From positions 1,057,501 through 1,121,500 of the forward strand of contig NZ_CP113866.1 of the NCBI RefSeq assembly GCF_026914305.1: a stretch of DNA of 64,000 nucleotides. The letters are read 5' to 3'. This stretch comes from Caldicellulosiruptor acetigenus (lineage in GTDB: Bacteria > Bacillota > Thermoanaerobacteria > Caldicellulosiruptorales > Caldicellulosiruptoraceae). Both the position numbers and the translations under genes were made by a program. A model generated the notes under the pieces. It ran no database searches, was not told the DNA's origin, and saw only the letters and a list, made by a program, of their open reading frames with translations. Shown piece by piece: positions 45,391 through 52,990 of this stretch (the stretch's first letter is position 1; every line of letters starts with the position of its first letter).

Positions 45391-45987
45391 ATGGAAGATA
45401 GTAACACAATGCTGGAAGTTATTTTTAATCTCTTTACAGATCACCCTAAATTGTTAAAAATATATTTAGATAAAGCGATTGACACACTTCTTGAACGGGA
45501 TTTATATTTATTGAAAAAAGGATTACACGAAAGAGCAATTTCACATCGTCTTGCTGTATACATTGAGTGGTTGTTTGGTCAGTGGTTCGACGTAGATTGT
45601 GAATATAACGGTGACGAAGAACATGAAAGTGGACGGAAAATAATTGAAAATATTTGTATCAAATACAGTGGGAATAACAGTAAAAAGTTCAATTGTAATA
45701 ATTGCCGCAATGAAGTAAGTGTATATCCAGATATAATTGTTCACAAGAGAAGAGTGAATAAATTTAATTTGTTTATAATTGAAGTAAAAAAAGTGAATTT
45801 ATCGCATGTTCTAGAGATTGAAAAGGATATATATAAGTTAAAACAGTATACTAAATCAACCATAAATAATAAAAATAAATTTTGCTACAAATATGGAGTT
45901 TTTATAGGCTTTTATATTGGTGATAAAGCTAAAGAAAAATCTTTGATAAAGTGGTTTAAAAATGGTGAAGAATTAACAATAGATTAA
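45391..45987 (+). CDS. hypothetical protein with PD-(D/E)XK-like core
   Basis: A protein of 198 residues. RAISHRLAVYIEWLF, then CEYN, then YPDIIVHKRR and LFIIEVKKVN form the order helix-E, D, ExK expected of the restriction-endonuclease-like fold. Cysteines in CNNC (about 104-107) could bind metal. I recall similar orphan genes in defence and mobile regions but cannot assign a substrate. AT-rich codons like the rest of the island. GGTATG context at the start is weak. Confidence 0.65.
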   Translation: MEDSNTMLEVIFNLFTDHPKLLKIYLDKAIDTLLERDLYLLKKGLHERAISHRLAVYIEWLFGQWFDVDCEYNGDEEHESGRKIIENICIKYSGNNSKKFNCNNCRNEVSVYPDIIVHKRRVNKFNLFIIEVKKVNLSHVLEIEKDIYKLKQYTKSTINNKNKFCYKYGVFIGFYIGDKAKEKSLIKWFKNGEELTID

Positions 45988-46084
45988 GTTTTTGTTTAAA
46001 TTTTACCATATATTGGTAGATTTATTAACCAAAAGCTTTTAAACTTTTTTTGCAAAGATTTTACAGGGACTTTGCATAAAATAG

Positions 46085-46487
46085 AATGCAGATAATAGTC
46101 AAATTCTCCAAAACTATGAAAAAAGCATAAAAATACTATTTTGTGCCGTTTTTCAATGAACATCAGTATATATTTGAAAACTATGCAGTAAATCATGTAT
46201 TTAAAAACCTCTTTCCATTTGACTGTGATACACCCTTTGAAAGCTACATGTTCCTTTGTACTCATTTGGCAACAGTTAAACTTCTTCTTGTTGGGCTTTG
46301 CAGCTATTATGACTCTGATTTCACAGAAGATGTTGTAGTAAAATTTATTCAATCATTTTCAAAAACCATTGAACACAAGACTGTATACCTAGCAAACCTG
46401 CTTAAAATCCTAAGAAAAACTACATCGACATCGTGGTGTATATTGCATTTTGATAAAGGAGATAAAGAGCGTTTGGGAGGAAAATAA
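46085..46487 (+). pseudogene. fliB: flagellin lysine-N-methylase (fliB) 3' remnant
   Basis: The frame from GTG 46143 to 46487 matches only the C-terminal end of FliB-type flagellin lysine methylases: NEHQYIFENYAVNHVFKNLF, a CTHLATVKLLLVGLC segment and IQSFSKTIEH. Just upstream, 46085-46142 continues the match in another frame (SQILQNYEKSIK), so there is a frameshift. The N-terminal cysteine cluster and most of the gene are gone. Its location beside the glycosylation cluster suggests the flagellin was once methylated. Confidence 0.75.
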
Positions 46488-46489
46488 AA

Positions 46490-48139
46490 GTGGATGAGAT
46501 TGTTAAAGAAATATCTGCCAAAGAATTTTATGAAATTTTTAAAAGGTTTAAGTATTTCAATAATATTTTTATAGGCTTAGAAGTTAAGAATAAAAACTTT
46601 GGATGTGGGAAAATACAATCATTTAAAGAGAATGCGGGCGACTTCTTGATAACTGTGAAATTTGTGAACGATGGGGTTTTTAATTTCAGCATGAAAAGTT
46701 TTGAGATATATTTTCAATCAGTTAAGCTCCCCAGTAAGAAATTAAAAATAATTAACAAGTGGATGCAAAAAAAGTACTCGATCATTTTTTCAAGGAAGTT
46801 ATTTATTTCAAAAAGATTTAAGAGAAGATATTTTTATCCGAAGAAAAAAGGCTATAAACCAGCATATTTTATGTTTAAAACCTTTATTGAGCAGCTAAGG
46901 CAGAAATACAAAAACTTCGGAATTTATCATTATACTGATTTTACTAACTTAGAATCTATTTTTAAAGAGGGTTTCTTGTATAGCAGAGTGGATTGTGTAA
47001 AGAAAGGATTACAATTTACAGATGGAGCAGATCATGATGTATTAAGTATTGCACCTGATGATGTAAAAAACAAGGTTAGATTTTATTTTAGACCTAATAC
47101 ACCGACTCTTTTTGAAAATGAGGGTATAAAACTTCCAGCTTACATTGGTAAAGCTCATATGCCTATTCCTGTGTGTTTGTTATTTGATGATGAATTGATT
47201 TTACTTGACACCACAGAATTTTCAAATGGTAACGCAACAAGTATTAAGTACACCCAGATTGGTTCTACATATGCTTTTTTTAAATCAATGGAATGGGATT
47301 TGATATTTCATGAAAGATATATTGAACCTTTTGAAAGGAATAAAATAGTCAACAGGAGGAATTCTGAATTATTAAGTACTAAACCTGTATCATTGAAATA
47401 TTTGAAGAAAGTGATTTTTCGAACTAAAGCAGATTTTAAAAGAGCATGTAATTTGTTTGGTATGAATAAAAAGTTTTGTGTAGACATAAATTATTTTTCG
47501 GACAAAAGTAGGAATTATTATTCAGAAGAAAAAATGGTAAATTTTATTTTAGATTACAACATTGATGTTTATTTTAATAAACAAAGGAGAATTAGTTCAA
47601 TAAAATTGGAACTATATTCCTGGAGACATCATGAAGATTATAAAATTGAGGTAAGGTTTCTCGATAAGAGAGGATATGTTCTCCCTTTTGACAATTTTAG
47701 AATTGAAAAATCAACCAATATTTCAATTACTGATGGAATGTTTTTATACGTGGATTTGTACAATATAAAAGGAGATTTTTCTTATGTGGAAAAAGTAGAA
47801 GTATTGATGAACAACATTGTTTGTGTAGAGGAGTTTTTAGATAGATTTAAAATAAAAGATGTCAAAATTAATTTAAATTCATGTATGAAGGGTGTTGATG
47901 TTCTATTCGAGATAATGATTGTGGATGTAAGTCTTTTGTTTAGTAAACACAGCGCTTGGCTGTATACTTCAAATGACGAAAGGAAATATCCTGATTTAGA
48001 AGAGAGTAAAATTATTTCTTTTGAAAAAATATTATTGAAGCAAACATATTATAATATTCAAAAAGAAGATGTTGAAGTAATAAACTATATGGTAGATAAT
48101 AAAATTATGAAAAGTATAATTGTTAGAAAAGGAGAATAA
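46490..48139 (+). CDS. darT: DarT-like DNA ADP-ribosyltransferase toxin, enlarged
   Basis: A protein of 549 residues whose middle (about 140-330) fits the DarT (DUF4433) fold: YHYTDFTNLESIFKEGFL (NAD-binding histidine near 147), VRFYFRPNTPTLF (197-209), VCLLFD (228-233) and RRNSELL with candidate catalytic E293. DarT normally has about 200-230 residues. Here an N-terminal part (1-140) contains an FGCGKI / VKFVNDG stretch like the Tudor-type domain of helicases, and a C-terminal beta-rich domain (330-549) is unknown. GTG 46490 follows GGGAGG. The next gene starts 4 nt after its stop. DarT toxins ADP-ribosylate thymidine or guanine in single-stranded DNA; the target here is inference. Confidence 0.8.
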   Translation: MDEIVKEISAKEFYEIFKRFKYFNNIFIGLEVKNKNFGCGKIQSFKENAGDFLITVKFVNDGVFNFSMKSFEIYFQSVKLPSKKLKIINKWMQKKYSIIFSRKLFISKRFKRRYFYPKKKGYKPAYFMFKTFIEQLRQKYKNFGIYHYTDFTNLESIFKEGFLYSRVDCVKKGLQFTDGADHDVLSIAPDDVKNKVRFYFRPNTPTLFENEGIKLPAYIGKAHMPIPVCLLFDDELILLDTTEFSNGNATSIKYTQIGSTYAFFKSMEWDLIFHERYIEPFERNKIVNRRNSELLSTKPVSLKYLKKVIFRTKADFKRACNLFGMNKKFCVDINYFSDKSRNYYSEEKMVNFILDYNIDVYFNKQRRISSIKLELYSWRHHEDYKIEVRFLDKRGYVLPFDNFRIEKSTNISITDGMFLYVDLYNIKGDFSYVEKVEVLMNNIVCVEEFLDRFKIKDVKINLNSCMKGVDVLFEIMIVDVSLLFSKHSAWLYTSNDERKYPDLEESKIISFEKILLKQTYYNIQKEDVEVINYMVDNKIMKSIIVRKGE

Positions 48140-48143
48140 TACT

Positions 48144-48872
48144 ATGAGTTTGAAATCAATGGAAAGAATAGAGAATATTATATTATTTCCTGGTACTGTT
48201 TTCAACGCAAATACTGATGCAATGGTAAATACAGTCAATTGCATGGGTGTTATGGGAGCAGGTATAGCCTTAGAATTCAAGTTGAGATATCCAGAGATGT
48301 ACGAAGATTACGTTGTTAGGTGCAAAAATAATAGGGTCAAAATTGGTGAACCATATTTGTATATTGCAAAAGATGGAACTAAAATTGTTAATTTTCCAAC
48401 AAAATATCACTGGAGATATCCTTCAAAAATCGAGTGGATTAAGATGGGACTTGAGTATTTTGTTCAGCATTACAAAGAGTGGAATATAAAATCTATAGCA
48501 TTTCCCAAACTGGGAACAAATGCAGGGAAGTTGCCTTGGTCGCAAGTCAAAGCAGTTATGGTTGAATACCTCAAAAAGGTCGATATTCCTGTTTATATTT
48601 GTCTTGACGAATTGGAAGAAGCTGAAGGTATTGAGAAGGAGATGGTAAGGATATTAAATGAACAAGGCGACAGATTTTTAGCTGAGATAAAATTGAGGCA
48701 TGACCTTCGAGATGCTATTTTAAAACAGATACCAATAAAAAGGTTAAAACTTTTACAAAGTGAAAAGAAAATAAGTAATAAAACGTATGAAAAATTATTT
48801 ATTGAGCTTTATAACAAGGCAAAAAAATCACAGTCTAATCACTATGAGAATTTATCATTTTTTGACAGATAG
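48144..48872 (+). CDS. darG: DarG-like macrodomain antitoxin
   Basis: A protein of 242 residues. The macrodomain (1 to about 155) has NTVNCMGVMGAG (29-40), the NFPTKYHWR stretch with a candidate catalytic lysine K87, and the phosphate loop PKLGTNAGKLPW (121-132), where canonical DarG reads LGCGxGGLxW. A helical tail of about 85 residues may bind the toxin. DarG removes ADP-ribose from DNA and blocks DarT. ATG 48144 is 9 nt after AAAGGAG, immediately downstream of darT. Confidence 0.88.
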   Translation: MSLKSMERIENIILFPGTVFNANTDAMVNTVNCMGVMGAGIALEFKLRYPEMYEDYVVRCKNNRVKIGEPYLYIAKDGTKIVNFPTKYHWRYPSKIEWIKMGLEYFVQHYKEWNIKSIAFPKLGTNAGKLPWSQVKAVMVEYLKKVDIPVYICLDELEEAEGIEKEMVRILNEQGDRFLAEIKLRHDLRDAILKQIPIKRLKLLQSEKKISNKTYEKLFIELYNKAKKSQSNHYENLSFFDR

Positions 48873-48921
48873 GACAACTTTGAATTTTTAAAATATTTAG
48901 GCACAGTTAGGAGGCGCTTTT

Positions 48922-49515
48922 GTGAAGCCAATATATTCCATTGGCTATTCATCAACAAGATTTGTTGATTTTTTAGACATACTTAAAAGTTTCAAAATTT
49001 CAGTACTTGTAGATGTAAGAACAAACCCTTTTTCAAGATTCGTTCCAGAGTATAGGAAAGAAAATTTAGAAAAAGCTTTAAAACAGGCTAATATTGGCTA
49101 CTTATTTCTTGGGAATCTCCTTGGCGGAAAGCCAGAAAACCCTTCTTATTATACTCCCGAGGGTTATTGGAACTACAATATAATAATCCAGTCAATGGAG
49201 TTTAAAGAAGGTATAGAAACTTTACTTGATCTTGCGGAAAGAGAAACAATAGCTTTGATGTGTAGTGAATTTGATCCTGCACAATGTCACAGAGCACTTA
49301 TAATTGGACGATATTTATTGAGTTATCACAACATAGCTATCAATCATTTGATGGGGAAATGGGTACAAGTAGATCAGCGTGCATTAGAAGAGAGTCTTAT
49401 TTTTAGGTATTTTCCTCAAACAACTGGTCAACATTCATTTTTTAGCAATGAAGAACTTATCAATGAAGTATATGAGTTGCAGATGAAGAAAGTATTTAAG
49501 GTTAAGACTAAATAG
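48922..49515 (+). CDS. DUF488 family protein
   Basis: A protein of 197 residues. IYSIGYSSTRFVDFLDILK, LVDVRTNPFSR, YLFLGNLLGG and the hallmark CSEFDPAQCHRALI (about 113-126) define DUF488. The two cysteines and the histidine suggest an enzymatic site, but the reaction is not known to me. GTG 48922 is preceded by an AGGAGG site. The 49-nt gap after darG has no terminator, so it is probably part of the same transcript and may be a third component of the system. Confidence 0.85.
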   Translation: MKPIYSIGYSSTRFVDFLDILKSFKISVLVDVRTNPFSRFVPEYRKENLEKALKQANIGYLFLGNLLGGKPENPSYYTPEGYWNYNIIIQSMEFKEGIETLLDLAERETIALMCSEFDPAQCHRALIIGRYLLSYHNIAINHLMGKWVQVDQRALEESLIFRYFPQTTGQHSFFSNEELINEVYELQMKKVFKVKTK

Positions 49516-49867
49516 AGGCTGTTTTAAAGAAAATATATTTTCTGCTTATTATATTTCCGAGGTGCTTTAATTTAGCAATTAATAATACAATTTTATTAAA
49601 GTTACAGCCAGAAAATCTATTAAATTACTCAAATATAAAAGAATGAGGTAGTTTAGACGTTATTTTCTGGGGTATAATACATATATATATAAGTTTTATA
49701 TTCCACTAAGTATAGGTTTTAAAAATTATTATTAAGGCTGAAAAATATTTAATTATGCACTTTTCGATAATATTAATAGGCGACTATTGACTAACGCTTT
49801 TGTTATGCATATAATTAAATAGCAATAAGTTTTCCTAATTAGTGTGAAAGCAGAGCAGGTGATTATA
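49516..49867. other. AT-rich intergenic region
   Basis: About 350 bases without a convincing gene, hairpin terminator or repeat. A GGGGTATAATACATATATATAT stretch (read in parts near 49670-49690) includes a TATAAT-like box, and short frames are broken by stops. I see no RNA gene. Confidence 0.6.
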
Positions 49868-50377
49868 ATGAAAAATTGTGTTAGTATTGAATATATCAAG
49901 AATAAAATGGAAATCTTGTTTGAAAGTATTGATAAAAAATATTTAAAATTGGTTTCTTTTTTGGCTTTATATCTCAAGTCACTTTTATTTATTTTTGAAA
50001 ATTCGGAAATTGACATTAGAGAAAAAGAAATGTTTGATGAGTGGTTTGAAGAAAAAGGAAAGCAATATTTAAATGATTTAATTGAAGTTGTTAAGAGATA
50101 TGGAAAGTATGTAGAAAATTTTGATGCTATTATTGATTATTACATGTTCTATTTAGAAGATGCAATGGAAAATAACGATTCATATGAAATAATTGATTGG
50201 TTATATGAAATTTTTAAGAGTGTAAAAAATAGGCTATTGGAAAGAGTTAATGTTGGTAAGGACTTAGATTTGAATGAAGTTACAAAGTTAGAATTTACTT
50301 TTCAAGAAAAATTGGATAATATAAATGAAAATGTATTTGAAACCTGCGAAATAAACGCAGGTTTTTATTTATATTAA
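49868..50377 (+). CDS. hypothetical helical protein
   Basis: A protein of 169 residues, mostly helical and acidic, with no motif I recognise. ATG 49868 is preferred to the upstream start at 49844 because GCAGGTG lies before it. The last codons (about TCEINAGFYLY) are read from an intrinsic-terminator hairpin, so the natural C-terminus may have been replaced. It precedes a broken SecB-like gene; toxin-antitoxin-chaperone loci combine such genes, but nothing in this protein shows a toxin. Confidence 0.6.
   Translation: MKNCVSIEYIKNKMEILFESIDKKYLKLVSFLALYLKSLLFIFENSEIDIREKEMFDEWFEEKGKQYLNDLIEVVKRYGKYVENFDAIIDYYMFYLEDAMENNDSYEIIDWLYEIFKSVKNRLLERVNVGKDLDLNEVTKLEFTFQEKLDNINENVFETCEINAGFYLY
50341..50369 (+). 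terminator. rho-independent terminator inside ORF end
   Basis: AACCTGCG (50341-50348), loop AAATAAA, CGCAGGTT (50356-50363), then TTTATTTAT. It lies wholly within the last codons of the hypothetical gene. Confidence 0.8.
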
Positions 50378-50414
50378 AGTGTTCAAAAAATTATTAAGGA
50401 GTGCTTGATTGAAA

Positions 50415-50870
50415 ATGCTTAAATGGGAAGATATTGTTTATCATCCTATCCAATTAATTAGTACAGAATTAGTAGAAATGAATGTAAGGAGAACTGAAAG
50501 TTTTGCTAATGTTAAATTAGGGGAGATACCATTTCATTTGGAAGTGAAAAGTTGGGGTAAGGTTATCAGCGAAAATGAAGGATATATGTATGTTGATATG
50601 AAGTTAGAAGGGAATTATGAGGATTCTAAAATCTTTGAAATTAAATTAATCTATAGGGGAAAATGTCTCAATAATAACAGGGTATTTACAAATGAAGACT
50701 TTCAGAAATTTTTGGAAATTCAAAGTGTAAGATTTTTGTGACCTTACTTAAGGGAGATAGTCTCTTACGCAATGAGAAACATGGGACTGACATTTCAACC
50801 TAATATGAACCAAAGAGTGCAAAAAAAGCATTCATTAAATTTTTCCCTTTTCCCAACCGATAATATATAG
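50415..50870 (+). pseudogene. SecB-like chaperone gene with internal stop
   Basis: The frame from ATG 50415 (or TTG 50409) stops at TGA 50739. Reading on in the same frame gives PYLREIVSYAMRNMGLTF and ends at TAG 50870. SecB proteins end with L-W-P-Y-x-R-E-x-V-x-x-x-x-x-R-x-G, so TGA sits exactly where the conserved TGG (W) is expected. The upstream part fits too: beta strands, and FEIKLIYRGKC before the last helix. I read this as a nonsense-mutated SecB-like chaperone. Firmicute SecB-like proteins often act in stress or toxin-antitoxin-chaperone systems. Confidence 0.72.
50836..50864 (+). promoter_or_regulatory. sigma-D (sigma-28) promoter of flaG-fliD
   Basis: TAAA at 50836-50839 and ACCGATAAT at 50856-50864, with 18 nt between TAAA and CGATAAT, as before hag and flgM. 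It overlaps the last codons of the broken SecB-like gene and lies 36 nt before flaG. Confidence 0.75.
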
Positions 50871-50899
50871 AGAAACACCAAAAAGAGAGGGAAACGATA

Positions 50900-51298
50900 A
50901 TGGTTGTTGATGGCATTGGAGTCAAAACCATTGATATATCGAATGCAGTATCAAGAATTCAAGAAAGCAGAACAAGACCTGAAAATGTAGAGGTTAGTTG
51001 GCAAGACGAAAAGGGTATAAATAAAGAAGGAGTTAATGATAAATTTACAGAGAAGGATGACAAGAAGGAACTTGATGAAGATACACTCATAAAGATGATA
51101 AACCAGGCAAACAAAGCATTTGAAGCAAAATACACAAGACTTGAGTTTTCTATTCACAAAGAGACACATGAGATTGTTGTAAAGGTGTATGACAAAGAAA
51201 CAAATGAGCTTATAAGAGAAATACCACCAGAGAAGATTTTAGATATAATTGCAAAGCTGTGGGAGCTTGCAGGCATTTTTGTGGATGAGAGAAGATAG
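50900..51298 (+). CDS. flaG: FlaG family flagellar protein
   Basis: A protein of 132 residues. The C-terminal FlaG domain is clear: ANKAFEAKYTRLEFSIHKETHEIVVKVYDKETNELIREIPPEKILDI (read in parts). The N-terminus is polar and probably flexible. FlaG affects filament length. GAGAGGG precedes the ATG, and fliD follows 13 nt later. Confidence 0.92.
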   Translation: MVVDGIGVKTIDISNAVSRIQESRTRPENVEVSWQDEKGINKEGVNDKFTEKDDKKELDEDTLIKMINQANKAFEAKYTRLEFSIHKETHEIVVKVYDKETNELIREIPPEKILDIIAKLWELAGIFVDERR

Positions 51299-51311
51299 GT
51301 GGTGATAAAAG

Positions 51312-52892
51312 ATGAATGTTAATTCAACAAGCTCTACAAGTTACACAAATCCCTACGATGCATACAAATATTACACAAGAATTGGTGGGCTTGCAAGCGG
51401 ACTTGACACAGATTCAATTATTCAAGGTTTAATGAGTGTTGAAAAGACAAAGTATAATAAACTCTATCAACAAAAGCAGCTTCTTGAATGGCAAAGACAG
51501 GATTATATGGATATGGCAAGTGCCATATCAAGCTTTAAAGATTATGTGTTCAACCTCAAACTTTCCAGTAACTTTGTAAAATATAAAACTGCTGGTGAAG
51601 CAGTAGATGCAGGGTATGTATCTGTTACAGGAACAGCCAATACTTTTGAAGGAAATTATCAAATAAAGGTTGAGCAGCTTGCAACCCAAGCGAATGCTGT
51701 TGTAAATGATCTGACAGTGATCACAAGAGATGCTCAAAACAACGTGAAGCTTCAGATTGATTTGACAGTTGATGGTTCAACTGTTACAAAGACAGTAGAG
51801 CTTACTTGGAATCCAGGGGATTCTGTAGCAACTTTTGGTGCTAATTTAGCGAAGGCAATAAATTCAGCGTTCAGTACTGATGGTAGCTTAAAAGCCTATT
51901 ATGACTCAACTTTAAATAAGCTTGTGATAACTTCTCAAAAAACTGGCAGCAGTGTTAGCTTTACTGTAAAAGATTTAAATAACAATAATACTGTAATAGC
52001 AAGTGGGACTGGTACAGATGCAAAAGCTTATATCAAGGATAGTTTTGGCAATGAGTCACAAGTACCTTCTTCAGCTACAAATACAATTAATGTATATGGT
52101 ATGAGTATTACTCTGAATAAAACGACTTATAATGCTCAAACAAACACATATGATTATAAATCATTTTCCATCTCAAAAGATGTTGATGCTATTGTAAACA
52201 ACATCAAAGAGCTTATAAACAAATACAATGAACTTGTTAGCAAGATATACAGCAAAATCACAGAAAAGAGAAACAGAGATTATCTGCCGCTGACAGAAGA
52301 ACAAAAGTCTCAAATGAAAGATACTGACATTCAAAAATGGGAAGAAGCTGCTAAAAAAGGGCTTTTATATGGTGACTCAATTTTATCAGGTTTTTTGAAC
52401 AATTTGCGTTATTACCTATACAAAGCAGTTCCAGGGCTTCCTTCTAATTTAGATACAATTTCAGAAGCGGGTATAGAAACGTATAGCTACTTTGAAAGCA
52501 AAGAAGGAAAGATTTATATAAAAGATGAAAGCAAGTTAAGACAGGCAATTTCAAATAATTTTGATGCATTTGTAAAGCTTTTTACATCAAGTGGTAGCGA
52601 TACAAACACCATTGAAGATGATGGAATTTTACAGCGTTTTTACAATATTGCTAATGATACTCTCAAAAAGATTTATGACAAAGCAGGCAAACCATATTTT
52701 ACAAGTTCTTATGATCCCAACAGTTCGATAGGAAAACAGCTGAGGAGTATTATAGACCAGATGAATGCAGAACAGGAAAGACTTCAGAAAATTGAAGATA
52801 GGTATTATCGTCAGTTTACCCAGCTTGAGAGATTGATTGCGCAGATGAACACCCAAAGTTCATGGCTTTCCCAGCAGTTTAGCGCAAAATAA
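51312..52892 (+). CDS. fliD: flagellar filament capping protein
   Basis: A protein of 526 residues. The N-terminal FliD domain (YTRIGGLASGLDTDSIIQGLMSVEK, then a coiled LLEWQRQDYMDMASAISSFKD) and the C-terminal coiled coil (MNAEQERLQKIEDRYYRQFTQLERLIAQMNTQSSWL, read in parts) are complete. FliD caps the filament and helps flagellin fold. It is normally followed at once by fliS; here a TnpB element lies between. Confidence 0.95.
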   Translation: MNVNSTSSTSYTNPYDAYKYYTRIGGLASGLDTDSIIQGLMSVEKTKYNKLYQQKQLLEWQRQDYMDMASAISSFKDYVFNLKLSSNFVKYKTAGEAVDAGYVSVTGTANTFEGNYQIKVEQLATQANAVVNDLTVITRDAQNNVKLQIDLTVDGSTVTKTVELTWNPGDSVATFGANLAKAINSAFSTDGSLKAYYDSTLNKLVITSQKTGSSVSFTVKDLNNNNTVIASGTGTDAKAYIKDSFGNESQVPSSATNTINVYGMSITLNKTTYNAQTNTYDYKSFSISKDVDAIVNNIKELINKYNELVSKIYSKITEKRNRDYLPLTEEQKSQMKDTDIQKWEEAAKKGLLYGDSILSGFLNNLRYYLYKAVPGLPSNLDTISEAGIETYSYFESKEGKIYIKDESKLRQAISNNFDAFVKLFTSSGSDTNTIEDDGILQRFYNIANDTLKKIYDKAGKPYFTSSYDPNSSIGKQLRSIIDQMNAEQERLQKIEDRYYRQFTQLERLIAQMNTQSSWLSQQFSAK

Positions 52893-52990
52893 TTGAAAGG
52901 GTGCAATAGTAGAAAATTTGTTTGTTGAGGAGGTCAAAACAGTTGAAATTAGTAGTAAAAAATGATATAATTTTAGTCGGATGACAATGA

